NCBI GenBank assembly: GCA_037367405.1
Contig: JAZKJV010000094.1
Span: 62,001-126,000, forward strand
From: Ottelia alismoides
Taxonomy: Eukaryota; Streptophyta; Magnoliopsida; Alismatales; Hydrocharitaceae
DNA length: 64,000 nucleotides
Direction of reading: 5' to 3'
Shown here: piece after piece, positions 46,850 to 60,202 of the stretch
How positions within the stretch are numbered: the first letter of the stretch is position 1
Layout of the letters: each line of letters opens with the position of its first letter
Position numbers and translations under genes: made by a program
The notes under the pieces: generated by a model
The model's database searches: none
Told to the model about the DNA's origin: nothing
What the model saw: only the letters and a program-made list of their open reading frames with translations

Positions 46850-47458
46850 ACTTCAAATGAGGCAGGAGCTCACCATCTCCATAGTAAACCTTCTCTATGA
46901 ATCGTTAGATTTCAATCAATGGTTGTATTAAAACTACCCAAATCGCAAAAAAAAAACTACTCCCTCATCATAACATCCATTCCTTAAAAATTGCAATTAC
47001 GAAATTGTTTAAAATTGTCACCTTTGTCCATTTATATAAATGAATGGTAAGTCATCATATTATAATCTTCTTGTATTTCCACATATTTAATAGAAACACG
47101 ATCTCCATCGCTAATCATTTCCTATGCAAACAGTTCGATTGAGCGAATTATACTGGCATTCAAGTACACATTGCTTTCTGTTTAATTAAAAATATAGTTG
47201 TTAGTATATTTCGTTTTGATTCTTCCAATTCGTATTGCATTTAGATACGTATTTTGTTCTATTTTATTAAAATCTTTCGTGCATTTAGATAAGTATTTAT
47301 AATACTAACCGTTGGAATCCTTAATACTCATTTGAAAAAAAAAACTTTAACACAGAATACATTATATTTATGTATATTACAACCAAATTTTGGAAACAAC
47401 CTCGAAACAAAAACTAACAAGCCTGCTACTTTATTTAGTGATTTAAAATACCATCCAT
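46845..47458. other. AT-rich region with a possible MULE-like end
   Basis: It starts AAACTTCAAATGAGGCAGGAG, close to the left end of the large MULE (AAACTTCAAATGAGACGGGG). A weak inverted partner (CTCATTTGAAAAA) lies near 47331, so it may be a small non-autonomous element of about 500 bp. No coding sequence is visible. Confidence 0.35.
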
Positions 47459-47831
47459 AAAAAAAGTGAGGCTGCCCTCGAGGGAGTTAACTTGGCTCCC
47501 TACCTTCATTTTCTCTATTTTTATTTTTTTCGAAAAATAAATTTGTACCAATTTATCACTGTATCCCTATTTTATGTCATTCAAGTTTCGTGAGAAACAA
47601 AGACTTCTACGGCCTCCATCTAAATAATATTTTTTTAGCAGTCACAAAATTGTTGAAATCGAACACGTCTACATGGAGGTCGTAGGTGTCTCTGTTTCTC
47701 TCGAAACTTGAATGGCACAATATATGAATATAGTGATGAATTTTAATGTATTTATTTTTCAAAAAAATATGAGAAAAAATAAGGCGGGGGAGTCAAGTTA
47801 GCTTCCCTCGGGAGCAGCCCCATTTTACCCT
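47459..47831. mobile_element. Palindromic MITE, type B
   Basis: GAGGCTGCCCTCGAGGG...AACTTGGCTCCC mirrors TCAAGTTAGCTTCCCTCGGG...GCAGCCCCATTTTACCC. The core pairs GAAACAAAGACTTCTACGGC with a GTAGGTGTCTCTGTTTC arm. Confidence 0.75.
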
Positions 47832-48439
47832 AATACGTAATTTAATTCTGATCGATTGTTTTGTATAAGAAGTGTTTTTATTTCAATTTCAGCATCATAG
47901 TCTAAAAAAAATACAGTACCATATTGTAAAAGGTATTTGTTGTTAAAAAAATATTTTGTAAAATATGCAAATATTTATTAAACATGATCCATTTAATTCA
48001 ATTTTCCATTCATCATAAATTACTTCTATTCTGATACATTCTTTCTATTTAACACAATTTCATTGTCCCATTCTTAAAACTTTAGTATTGCATTTTTAAG
48101 ATTTCTATATCATTTCACAATTCAAGTTCCGTAAAAATATTGCATCATTTTATTGAATGTAATACACTCAAATCGTTCCTCCATTCATCGCCTAATAATT
48201 ATAACGTTGTCTATTTTTTTGTACAATGAGTCTCTTTAATTCAATTTCATGAAGATTGTAAAATTTCTTTATCATTTATAAAAAATGGTAAGATACAGCA
48301 TTTTGTTATTAAAATTTCATCAAATATGCTCATTTAGAAGTAATTATGTGCAAAAAAAATGTTCAGATATTAAAAAACTATAGTCTTGAAATATCAAATG
48401 CAACCCGCATCCTCTCTCTATATATAACAATTACTAGAC
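47832..48439. other. AT-rich intergenic sequence
   Basis: About 600 bp with no gene, RNA or repeat that I can support. Confidence 0.5.
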
Positions 48440-48733
48440 ACCATTTATTTTTTTTGGAAAATATCACCATGTATATCCATCCTTATATCCCTCCTATATG
48501 TCATTCGAATTTCGTCAGAAACAGAGACTCCTACGGCCTCCATCGAGATAATGTCGATTTAACAAATCATGTTACCGTTAAAAAATGACTGTCTGGATGG
48601 AGATTGTAGGAGTCTCAGTTTCTGACAAAATTAGAATGGCATATAGGAGAGATATATGGATGAATATACATGACGATACTTTTCAAAAAAATTAAAAATT
48701 GTCAAAAACGGCGGGGGGCAGCCCCATTAAGCT

Positions 48734-48735
<2 letters not shown>
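48440..48735. mobile_element. Palindromic MITE, shared core, type B right end
   Basis: The core reads ATGTCATTCGAATTTCGTC, AGAAACAGAGACTCCTACGG, then the inverted half GTAGGAGTCTCAGTTTCTGA. The right end is GGGGGGCAGCCCCATTAAGC. The matching left hairpin is missing or eroded. Confidence 0.6.

Positions 48736-48780
<45 letters not shown>
48736..48780. repeat. (TA)n microsatellite
   Basis: About 20 TA units lie between a MITE and the MULE-like element. Confidence 0.95.
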
Positions 48781-48781
<1 letters not shown>

Positions 48782-50539
48782 CTTTCAAATGGGACGTAGT
48801 CCTTCCAACTCTAAGGAAGGCCAACGATCCCATCCATTCGTAATTAGTCGGACGGTTATTAAAAAAGGTATGTTAATAATATTATTTAATTAACCAAAAA
48901 CCCATTTTGGTCATTATTCATTATCTAAATATGGTATATAACCACCTAAAATATCTCCCTTTTAATTACTCTCTCTCTTAATTTTCCATTAATGTTGTCC
49001 CTCTCTCTCCTAATTTACCATTCACGTCAACAAAGACCTCCATTATCTCCAATTCATTTGTATGGGTTTGTTGAGACACGCACGTCATCTGTGGTGGAGA
49101 GGAGGGTTGCACACGACGGCGGTACGACGCGCTTGCGGTGGCGCGGATGGCGAGCCGTATAGGGCACGTCCACGGGGACACGAGGGCAGTTGGAGGACGA
49201 GGGGAAGGCTCGTGCGAGGCGACGCCCGACTGGAGAGGAGAGGCCACGTGCGGCGTCCCGTGTGGCGGCGTGCAACAACGACACGGACCGGATGGAAGAG
49301 GATCCATATATGTATACATGTATTATCTGACGTTTTATATGCAAAATCATTTATATGAGGTGAGACACATATATTAAGTACACAGTTTAGATGTATGTAT
49401 TAATCACATTAAAATATGTGCAAATGTATAGATCTGTACAAATTGTGTATTGTTTTTATCTTTCAATTTTGTTATTTGTTTGTTTGTTGACCCTAAGAAG
49501 GCTATCTTGTAATTGTTGTTGTTTATTCATACATATTTGTGCATTTTTATTAATAAGATACATATCTCATGACATAAATCGATCCATTCGCGTCAGGTTT
49601 GATGGATTGTCTGATCATAGTGCGGAGTTGACGACGTCATGTGCAGTCTCATTGACAAATTCTTCACGCAGACGCCAACGAAAATGTGTCGATTCGACTT
49701 GGATGGTGGGGGATATGTGCAAGGACTACGCAAGAGTAGTGGTGTCTATCGGAGAAGTTCTTCATGCAAGCAACGACGATAAAAAAGTATTGCACCCAAT
49801 CCTTGATGAAGAACAATTCGCAGTTTGATACAATATTGATGTGTACTATACAATATTAATGTGTATTACACAATTATGATATGTATTATACATATTCGTT
49901 AAGTATTTTTACATTTCAATCAGTTGTGAATGAAAAATGTAATTTTTTATATATCTTGTATATTTGATATGCATTATACATTTTGGATGTGCATATTATA
50001 CTTTAGATGTGTATTATACATATTTGGTTTGTATTTAATCATCAAATTAGCGTGAATGACTACCACATTTTTACAAAGAACCATACAAATTTTAATATAC
50101 AAAACCATACAATCGTTACAAAGAACCACACATTACTAAGAATATGAATTGTGTTATACAAAGAATCATGTAAAATCTACAAAAAAACTGATGACTTTTT
50201 GAATGAACCATAGATTCTACAAAAGAACATATAATTATTACAAAAGAAACCACAGATTATACAAAAAAACATGTGATGATACAAACATATGCTCTACGTA
50301 ATGTTGTCCATCAAGAAACTGGATAACTTTTAAATATGGTATTACGAAAAATACCAAAAATAAAAATAGCTAAATTTAGTATTTCGGAATATTAATTGGT
50401 GTGAATAATTAATACGAAAGTTGATGACCAAAATGCCCTTCTGTGCAAATAAATTGATTATGCCGTTAGATTTGAATCTAACGGCTAGGATCGTTGGCCT
50501 TCCTTAAGGATGGAAGGACCAAGTCCTATATGAAAGGCC

Positions 50540-50540
<1 letters not shown>
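48781..50540. mobile_element. Non-autonomous MULE-like element with a GC-rich insert (Pack-MULE candidate)
   Basis: The left end CTTTCAAATGGGACGTAGTCC, CTAAGGAAGGCCAACGATCC is mirrored by the right end GGATCGTTGGCCTTCCTTAA, GGACCAAGTCC...GAAAGG, giving terminal repeats of about 60-70 bp. The interior is AT-rich except for a sharply GC-rich segment at about 49072-49300. No transposase is present. A 145-codon open frame at 49391-49828 has no domain I recognise. Confidence 0.65.
49072..49300. other. GC-rich segment inside the MULE-like element
   Basis: About 230 bp rich in GC and CpG within an AT-rich element, open on several frames without stop codons (98-codon frames on both strands). The composition contrast suggests a captured host exon. 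The source gene is not recognisable, and the right-hand end near 49300 loses the GC bias abruptly. Confidence 0.5.

Positions 50541-50603
<63 letters not shown>
50541..50603. repeat. (TA)n microsatellite
   Basis: About 30 TA units lie between the MULE-like element and a type C MITE. Confidence 0.95.
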
Positions 50604-50606
<3 letters not shown>

Positions 50607-50992
50607 CAAAAGGAGTATGCACCCTAGTGCATGTAATTTTACATGCATTGGGGCTTAATTCTCCTATATTTTTTTATTTTTTGAGAAAATATCACTGTAT
50701 ATATTCATCTATATATCCCTCCAATATGCCATTTGAATTTCGTCAGAAACAGAGACTCCTATGCCCTCCATCTAGAACAGATTATTTTAACGGTCTTAGA
50801 ATTGCTGTAATCGACCTGTTATAGATGGAGAGTATAGGAGTCTCTGTTTCTGATGAAATTCGAATGGCACATTGGAGGGATATATAGATGAATATAGACG
50901 GTGAAGTTTTCCCAAAAATAAAAAATGTGGGAGATAAAAGCCCCGGTGCATGTAAAATTACATGCACAAGGGTGCATAATCCCCATCCTCTC
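50604..50992. mobile_element. Palindromic MITE, type C (TGCATGTAA hairpin ends)
   Basis: GTATGCACCCTAGTGCATG and TAATTTTACATGCA on the left mirror GGTGCATGTAAAATTACATG and GGTGCATAATCCCC on the right. The shared core includes CGTCAGAAACAGAGACTCC and TTTTAACGGTCTTAGAATTG. The other clear copy is 62997-63378. Confidence 0.8.
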
Positions 50993-51012
50993 TATATATA
51001 TGTGAATATATA

Positions 51013-51373
51013 TGGAAAAAATGGGGCTGCCCCCACCCTATTTTTCGTAATTTTTTTATTTTTTTGAAAAAATAACACCATGTATAATCATCCATATATC
51101 CCTCCTACATGTCATTCGAATTTCATCAGAAAGAGAGACTCCTACGGCCTCCATCCAGACGTCATTTTTTTAACGGTCGCAGGATTTTTTAAATCGACCA
51201 TGTCTGAATGGAGACCGTAGGAGTCTCTGTTTTTGATGAAATTCGAATGGCATATAGGAGGGATATAAAGATGAATATACATGGTGACATTTTTCCAAAA
51301 CAATAAAAAAATTACAAAAAATGGGGTGGGTCAGCCATATTGGCTGCCCCCAGGGGGCAGCCCCATCAACCCC
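51013..51373. mobile_element. Palindromic MITE, type B
   Basis: ATGGGGCTGCCCCC mirrors GGGGGCAGCCCCAT. The core arms ACTCCTACGGCCTCCATCC and GGAGACCGTAGGAGTCTCTG face each other around TTTTTTAACGGTCGCAGG. It is flanked by short TA runs. Confidence 0.8.
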
Positions 51374-51719
51374 TATATATATATAGGAGAAACTTCAAAT
51401 GAGACGGGGTCTCATTGTGAATATGATGAGCCACAAATGACAGCTGTTTGATATGTATTGATGGTCATGATTAAATCCGGTTTTCCAAAAGAAAACCACC
51501 ATCAAAACCGCCTTCCATCCTCTTTTTATGGAAAATCCTAACTTATTAACTACAATTCCGACTTTTATTTTCGATTTGGAAATATTAAATATCATCAACT
51601 TTATTGTCTCGATTTAATTAGGTAAACATACCTATTATGTCTTATTTCTCATTCCAGCTTATCTCATTGTTCAATGTTCTCGAATATCGTCTCCAGTTTT
51701 AGAGCTGTTCATTCTGTCC

Positions 51720-54700
51720 ATGTCTTCAGAAAATTTAAACGTTGGTGGTTTTCAGGTTCTTATTTCATCATTTCATCTTATTTTTTTCTTCGTAATCAAA
51801 TTTCTTTATTCAATATTATTATAAACACATGATGTGTAATATATCATTCATATTTCAGCATCTTCTTCTTCTCGGTTCATCTGATGCTTTAGTTGAATAC
51901 CATGATCCGAATCTCGCCAAGCACCAGGTTTATATTTTATTTAAATATGTATCAGGTTCTTCCATGTTTGTTTTTAAATAATTTGTTTGAATTTTTTATG
52001 TTCTTAACAGGCGCACCTTCTACTGGATGGTCCTTCTGAACGAAGTAATGGAGATCATGAATTCCAAGGTTCGTACAGAATGTTTTCTTTTCTTGTATAG
52101 ATGTTCTAAGAAATTCATAAATTTATTTTTTTTCAATGTTTTTCTATAATACTTAATTAAAACCCATTATTTAAAGTAATTATTCTTTTTTTAATAATAT
52201 TCGATATATATTTGAAATTGTTGGTAATCTGTACAAATTATTAAATGTATTTACTTTAGGCATAAAGTAATTTGAAATAACCAGTATATTTTTTAAAATT
52301 AATAATATTTTTTTAAAATAAAAAGATAATAGTTTAATAAAATAGTAGTTATTTTAATATTTAATTTATATACGTTCAACAGTATTTTAACGTATTCTAC
52401 TCTTTAGATGTTACAATTTTCTTTTTCGCAAATGACATCTTCATAGAATAATTCCGTAAATTTTTTTTTCAAAATTTTGTTAAATTTAGAAATATAGTAA
52501 ATATTTTGAAATTTTGCATATTATTTTAATAACTTACATATATATTTAAATTTTAGATCATTATATTAATAAGTACTGAACAACTTCAATACTTTAGTAC
52601 GTTATCAATTGCAGGTGAGCCGTAATATCTAACTCGAAGTACATTAAATCATATCAAATTATATAAATTTCAGAAAAGGTTATAAAGTCAATAATATTGT
52701 TTATAATTAGTTTTTATCTACAGAAGACTGCCATACACCGCAAAGGTCCACTGAATATGAAAATCCATATACTCCAATCATTGGAATGACTTTTGAATCT
52801 ATTGAACAAGCATACCAGTTATATGAGTCTTATGCTACTATTGTTGGATTTAATGTTAGAAAGAGTAGCACTCGTCACGGTGTTAACAGAGTAACAACGG
52901 AAAAGGTGGTTATTTTTAAGAAATTTGTTTGCTGGAAACAAGGTTTCTCGACTCTTAAGAGCAATCGGAAAGTACGTATTTCAGTGGATAGCGATTACAG
53001 TGATGATATTGAATTTTATCATGAAGAATGTAGAGTTGGTTTAGTTAGAACTGGATGCAATGCAATGCTTGCTATTCGTCATAGGCGTGAAGAAGGTGAC
53101 TGGATTGTTGTTAAATTCAGTGAAGATCATAACCACAACCTTGTAACGCCCTCTAAACGACGTTATTTGAGACCGAATAGAAGGTTTTCAAGGGCTACGA
53201 AGTTGCTTGTGAAATCAATGACTGATATTAATATTTCTACATCCAAGCAATCAGCTTTCATTGACAATGGTTTTATCACTAATAGTCAAGCTGGTGGTAT
53301 TGTTCGTGATATATACAATCTAAATAGAACTGAAAAGAAAAACAAAGATGGTTTGGATGCTCATCTGCTACTTGAACATTTACGCAATTGTCAAAGGAAG
53401 ACTCCTGAGTTCTTCTATTCCTATAAAACAGATGAGGAAAACAGGCTTACTCATTGCATCTGGATTGATTCAGAGTCTATTGCTGACTACAAACTTTTTG
53501 GCGATGCAATTACATTTGACACCACCTACAGGACTAACGAATACAAGCTCGTATTCGGATCTTTTTGTGGTGTCAATCATCATAACAGGACCATATTTTT
53601 TGGAAATGCATTTTTACATAGAGAAAATACCGAATCTTTTGTTTGGTTATTTGACAAATTCATCGAGGCAATGGGAAAACACCCTATATCTATTGTTACT
53701 GATGAAGACCCTGCTATACACGCTGCTATTCTAGTATCCTTTCCAAATACTATTCACAAGTTATGTGCCTGGCACATAATGTCCAAGTTGAAGACAAAGC
53801 TTGGTCGTATACAGGATTTAGATAAAGCATTAAAAATTTTTTCTGACCTTGTTTGGCGTACTCATTTTATTGAGCTTTTTGAAAATGGATGGATAGATGC
53901 AATTGATCAATTTGGTTTAGCAGAGAATGGATGGTTGGCCAAAAAGTTCAGCATAAGACATAAGTGGCTTGATATATACATGAGGGATAAATTTTTTGCA
54001 GGAATGCGGAGCACCCAACACAGCGAGAGTATGAATGCTTTTCTCCAAAGCCACATAACTAAGCAAAATTCACTACTTGAATTCATCTTCAGATTTCAGA
54101 CATCACTTCAGAGGCTAAGAGAACGCGACAACGACTTGGATAATGATTCAGATCAGAAGAGACCAATTACGGACACCACATGGAAGATGGAAGATCAATT
54201 ATGGCAGGTATATACAAAGACTATGTTCTATGTCGTTCGTAAGCAGCTAAAGAAAGGTATTGAGATGAATGTTGTAATATCTGAGAGCTCCAGCTGCAGA
54301 ATAATCTATAATGTCAACAAGATTGGTCGATCTGAAAAAAGCAGGGAGGTTTCATTTTATACAGACTCAAATCTATTTGTTTGTTCTTATGGCAAGATGG
54401 AATACGAAGGTATACCTTGTCGACACTTGTTTGTTGTTTTTAAGACACGAAAATTTGAGATTCTGGACAGTGGATACGTATTAGAAAGATGGACAAAGAG
54501 TGTTAAGAAATCTGGAAATTATCCACTCTACAATCGCAATGTTCAAATTGAAAGGGCTGGTGAGTTGAATAGATTATGCTCCAATGTTGTTGCTTTATCA
54601 GTTGATGATTCTTCTTCATTCGATCTTACTCAAAAGAAACTTAAAAGTCTTATTTCACAGCTCCAAAATATTAGCTTATCACATCCAAATAATTTAAATG

Positions 54701-55063
54701 ATAACAACTCTAGCCTGATAAATTCTAGTGCCAATGCTCCAATTATACGTGAACCCAACACTGCGAGAACGAAAGGAAGTGGTCGTGGTGGAAGACCTAA
54801 GGGCAGTGGTAATCGGCAAAGGCCAACAAATGAACTCAGGAGAAACAAAGGGAGGCAATGCAAATCATGTGGCAAGTTCAATGTTGGTCACGACTCTCGC
54901 AATTGTCCTTCAAACAAGTTGCAAACTTCTAACAGGTGATTATTTATATGTTTCAATTAGTTAGTATTTAGTTAATATAATCTTCATTAATAAGCTGATT
55001 CATATGTTTAATGATATTCTTCTCAGTGATTCATCAATGAGCTCCGGAGACACTGATTCCTAA
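51720..55063 (+). CDS. MULE transposase (FAR1/MURA type), 5 exons, apparently intact
   Basis: Exons: 51720-51755, 51859-51927, 52011-52068, 52724-54935, 55027-55063. All introns are GT-AG with matching phases, giving 803 residues. The N-terminal FAR1 zinc-cluster region starts around residue 76 (MTFESIEQAYQLYESYA). The MULE transposase core has D320 (FDTTY), D381 (VTDEDPAI) and E489 (HSES), consistent with a DDE triad. A SWIM zinc finger follows (C608, C620, H622; GIPCRH), then a Gly/Arg-rich AT-hook-like stretch (GRGGRPKGSG) and a CCHC knuckle (C767, C770, H777, C782). The last exon ends SMSSGDTDS. The first three short exons are inferred from splice signals and frame only, and a shorter protein starting at 52786 is possible. 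Upstream of exon 1 only the TIR and AT-rich sequence remain for a promoter. Confidence 0.85.
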
Positions 55064-56143
55064 CATTATATTTGTAGTCTATTGGTTTTTGACAGGAATC
55101 TAATAAGGTACTTTGTATTATATATTATTTTATCATTTCATTTAAATTTTCAAAAGTATACTTGGTCAGATTTGATGTTATTCTCATAGAATTGTTGTTG
55201 TTTTTTTCAGGAATTGCTTAAAATTCTCAAGAGGATTCATTAAATTCCATGAAGATACTGTTATCAGCAAACTGCAGCTATATTCAGCTACAATGAGCAA
55301 ACATAGATTGTTTTTATAGGACATTTACAATGTTTACAATGAAAACAATGTATTCAAATTTTGAACTTTTACTGTATAAAATAATGTTTAGTTTTTAATG
55401 TTTGTTTTGTTCGCATTCAACTGTTTTCTATATATTCTGTTCATGTGCTTGTTTTTCCAATCAATGTATATCATGCCTGAAAGTTTAGTGTATTGGTTTT
55501 TTGACAGGAATCTAATAAGGTACTTTGTATTCAAATTTCGAATCATATTCTGTACATGTGCTTGTTTTTCCAATTCTGTACATGTACTTTGTATTCAACA
55601 GCACCTCTTCGTCTGAAATTATTTTGTCCTTCTAATGATTTACTTTTAAAAAAGAATAACATTTAGATCTATGGTTATTCTAAAAAGGTTATATTTCACA
55701 ATGATATAACATTACTGTATGAATCATTTCAACATTCATATATAACTTAAATATTGCACAATGATATAAACTATCAACATCATTTAATCACCTGAACTTA
55801 GTGGTCCTTCCACTGATTTACTGTAAAAAACGTATAACGTATAGATGTATTGTTATCTTAACATTTTATAATTCACAATTATTTAACATTGTAATATATC
55901 TTAATGATATATACTTCTTCAGATTACAAACATTGTCATTTCCCTCAATCTCAAATTCATTACAAATGCAGAAAGCAATAACCATTTTCATCATAAAGGT
56001 AAAAAATGGCCCAAAATATACAATCAGTTCTACATGCTAACTTTTGAATCAAAAATATATAGAGTAACATTGTTTTTATCCATTTTCCAACTACTGATAA
56101 CACATAGCTAATGTATCATAAAAAACTAAGTTAAGGTTCTGCA

Positions 56144-59100
56144 TCATTTGAAACTGGAATTTTCCACCCTGCTAGTTCGCAACAGTTGGCAAGCAATTTC
56201 TGCTCTGAATCGCGAGATGTCGTCGTAACTGAAGTTTAATGCTTTTCCTTCGCATAAGTACTCGACCATCTTCATGACATAGATTCCACAGTCCAAGCTT
56301 TGTGGTGGTTGCTGAGGGCAGTCTTCAACAAATACTAGACCCCAATTGAAAACGCTATCTCCCAAGTGTGTTGTGCTGAAGTATTCTTTGATCCATCCCA
56401 TCTGAAATTAAGATTGTAGTTAGATAAGTAAATTAATAGAATGATATAATATAAATTTAAGATCTATTTAAATTTTCAATACCCATTTGTAAAGATCCTT
56501 CTTGTGGAATTTGTTGCCTTTCATTGAGTTGTAAGAGTAAAAATTCATTGTTTCCAAATCTGTAACAAGCAAGTGCCAATTATTCCTTGTATGAATGACC
56601 GTGAATACTTTTGATAAGCCAATAAGATCATCAGGGTCATCATATAATTTCTCCAAGTTGTTGAACTCTTCGTCTGTTCCAGCTTCAACATTGTTGATGA
56701 AGAATTGCTGTGCATTTTTAGATGTAATATGTTAGTTTGCATCATATTTGTTTATACCTTTATATATTAATTTTTTCACTGACTTATCATTTTGTAAATC
56801 GAAGTGAATATGAATGGAATTATGCCTTCGTCCTTACAGTGATTATGACAAACAATTTCCATATACATCTCGATTATCTACAAAGGTTCAGACATTTGTT
56901 TAAATATTTGTCTTAGTCATAATTACAGTTGTTCATTATATCATTATTTGTAATAGAGAACAACTATAAACATACCGAGTCTTCAATCATTTTCTCGTAC
57001 AAGAAGTTATATATTTCTCTCCCTTTGCAGTAACTCTTGTACGGCGAATGATAAGTTGCATTTAACCTGCAATTATATGGTTAACCAATAGTTTATTAAT
57101 ATATATTAATCATTGAAGCAGTAGTAAGATAATTAAAGAATTGTACTTGTCAGCTGGATCTCTCAGGAAACTCTGAATTATTTCCCTCTCTTCAGATGTT
57201 ATGAATTCATATCCTATGAAATCTATCGGAGCGTCGCAAAGATACTGCACAGAAAAATTTTTAACGTTATATAAATATATTATATAGTTTCTTAGTTAAT
57301 TTCTTACCTCTGATTCCAAGTCAGCATGATCATGAAGTTCTGACGTCTTTGATGCATTCTTTGATGACTTCTTTGTCGATTTATTCTTCAGATCATTGTT
57401 CTTAATTTGATCCTTGTTTGCAGTTTCTGTTCTTGTTCTCGTTGCCTCTCTCCTTTCCTTGACTATTTTTGCTAGAGAGCTTGGATTTACTTGTGTTTTT
57501 TCCCTCTTCCTTTTGGTTGGTGTTTCACTAATCAGTGAACATGATGTTTTCCTTTCTTCATTAAACTCAAGGTCAAATGAAGGTATATCCATTGCATTCT
57601 CAACATCATTGTTCGGCAACTCTTCGTGAACCATCTCGAATCTTTCCTCAACCATTTTATTAGTTCCAGTTTTTTCCTCATCTCCATCTTTTCCTTCAAA
57701 AGATATGTCAGCTTGTTCTTTTTCAAGCATATCTTTCTCTGTGTTTTTTTCACAAGTATCCTTATCATCCCTACCTTGTTGATAACATGTCTCAATCATG
57801 CTTCCAGTAACTGTAATGCTTGAAACATGCTTTTCAACATTTTCTACCAATGGTTCACTAAGTGCTGATTCTACATGATTCACCAACTTCATGATTTCTT
57901 CTTTAAGCTCTTTATTTTCCATCTTCAAATTCATGATCTCAGTCTCATACCGAACAATCATACCGTCATTGTCTGTGTTTTTTGAATCCCCTCTAAGATG
58001 CACAATCAGATTTCTTAACTCTGTTACTTCTATTTTCAAAGATTCACACTGACAGCATTTTTTTGTTGAAATTTTCTTTTCATTCTTAGTTTCTTTACCA
58101 TCATCACTCACTATTGCATGAAACACACCCTTCTTGAAACGTCCTCTCTTCAGTGGACCATCTAATGGAACTGGGATGACCTCTTCAATTATTATTTCTG
58201 GTCTCCTCACAGAAAAGCCACTTAAGAGGAACTTCTCATAAAGGAAGACATACTCATCAGGTGCTATCTTCACTATCTCATTCTTTGTTGGATGAATGTT
58301 GGGCAAGATCTGGTTTAAATCAATAAAGTTCAGTTTATTAACAGTTCATTAAACAATTCATTCTAAAGCATTGCATAGTATCTACATGGTAATTCATTTA
58401 TTAGAAATTTTAATTTATCTCTTTACGATAGGACCTAATAATTTTATGTAATATAAATACCTGGTCATTGCTTAATGAAACCAATCTCCTTGACAGCCCT
58501 TTTATTGTTCCACTCCACTTCCTAATTCTTGGTCTCAAATCGCGACTCACAACTAGCTCTTTGCAACAGTATTCAAGCATCCACACCTGAAAATAATTCA
58601 ATCTTAGAATAATATTTAATAAAATCTGTTATAACGTAAATCTAAGAAATAGCTTACGTATAAACAAGCTACGCATCCTGTAAGATAGCCCAGTGTTATG
58701 CGTGCTGCTCCATTTCTTCGCTGTTAAATCCTATGAAAGACATCGTCCATATTTGACAATATCATCCTAGCAACAGCATCTGACCAGTTGAAGTATCTTG
58801 TGTCCTCTAATGACTCAACATATTGAAGCAATTCCTTTGGAAAAGAATACGCACAATCTGGAAAAAGGAACGTGGCAAACATGAACAAAATCAAACATGC
58901 AACATATATGGTCACAGAGTTATCATCATCCCGATCATAGTACTCAATCAACACGTGAATCAGCTTCCTCCTGTTGAAAACCATGCCATTGTCAAATAGC
59001 TCAGTTGATATCAAACTTTTCCAAGGCATATGCTTCCCCCTAAATGTAACTGAAAATCCTGTACTTGGTAAACCAAGTATGATACCAACATCATCATCGC

Positions 59101-60202
59101 TGAATGTCACAACCTTATTTCCAAATCGGAAATCCCTCCCTCCTTGGTATTTCTCCACCAGCCATTGCAAATTTTTCCTCTCTATATCAATATTTCCTAT
59201 GTTGATAAGTCTTGAAAAAGCCGTCTTTGATATAAGAGATTGTTGTTTTGGAGTAGGTCTGTGCCCATCTATGTAATGGACGAAATGTTCTATGAAACAT
59301 CTATGTTGCACGTAGCCTTTGCCTGAATTAAAAATTTATATTCAAATATGTATTATAACAAATATATGATTCAAATTCAAAATAAATATTATAGAATTTA
59401 ATCCATACTTCCGTATTTCTGAAACATCTCTTCTTCTCTACACTGTTCGGAGTCTTGTGTGGTCTTCATATTCAATTCATCTCGTGTGTGATTCATCTCT
59501 GAAATTTAATTGTAACAGTAACAAGTTTCAATTATTTAAAATAAAAAAGATCAACGGGAAATCGAATAAATCTAATGTTTATGTTCTTTAAGTACCTCTC
59601 TGTTTCTTCAAAGAATGATCATGCACATTTTTTCCTTCAGGTGATCTAGTGGATATAGGTAACTCAGCATTTGATCCAATGTCAAAACCCTCATAGTCGG
59701 ATTCAGACGAAGATATCTCTAACCTGCATCAAAACGATTAATATTTTATTCTTAACTTACTTATAATTTCATCTAAAGTTATATGTTGAATGTATTTACA
59801 TTTAACATGCATTATTCTCTAACAATCATTCTTAACGCTTCCCAGAAATCAATAATCAAAATTCTTCCATCATAATATTCCAATTTATCAAATTATTACT
59901 TTTTCAACGTAATGTAAGACAACAGAAAGATATTACTTTGCTCATTATTTTGGTAAAATCAACTTATAGATGACCTTATAATGAGATATCCATGTAAACT
60001 TCTATAATACCTTCATAAATCATGTTTCCCCCAAATTTTTTATTACAAAACCATACTGAAACCCTAAAAAATAAAAAATCTAATGTACTGTCCAAAGTTT
60101 AAATCATTACCTTCTCCGCATCATCCTCCTACCAGCAATGCGAGAGGCGGAATCCTTCCCCTCTTGACTCACCGCCGCAGTCGTATCCTTCCTTCTGCTC
60201 AT
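56144..60202 (-). pseudogene. MULE-borne Ulp1-like (C48) cysteine protease gene, damaged
   Basis: Exons I can place: 60202-60111 (ATG, MSRRKDTT), 59723-59596, 59498-59409, 59322-58658, 58586-58461, 58309-57308, 57244-57147, 57066-56976, then about 56860-56770, 56714-56485 and 56401-56144. The N-terminal half (exon 4, FVHYIDGHRPTPKQQ, FSDDDVGIILGLPSTGF) resembles the DUF1985/plant mobile domain type region linked to ULP in such genes. Exon 6 is a charged, possibly coiled-coil linker with an IVHLRGD...IMNLKMENKELKEEI heptad-like stretch. The protease part has WHLLVTDLE (His and Asp) and QSLDCGIYVMK (Gln and Cys, codon at 56290-56288). A TAA at 58726-58724 interrupts exon 4 in frame, and one late junction near 56770 does not join in frame, so the gene as it stands looks inactive. 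Confidence 0.65.

Noticed and set aside
49391..49828. 145-codon ORF in the MULE-like element as a captured gene
   Set aside because: No recognisable domain, and the first third is an AT-rich hydrophobic translation. Mentioned only within the element.
52786..52788. ATG at 52786 as the sole start of the MULE transposase
   Set aside because: The FAR1 region begins upstream (TPIIGM), and in-frame upstream exons with good splice sites exist. Kept only as an alternative start.
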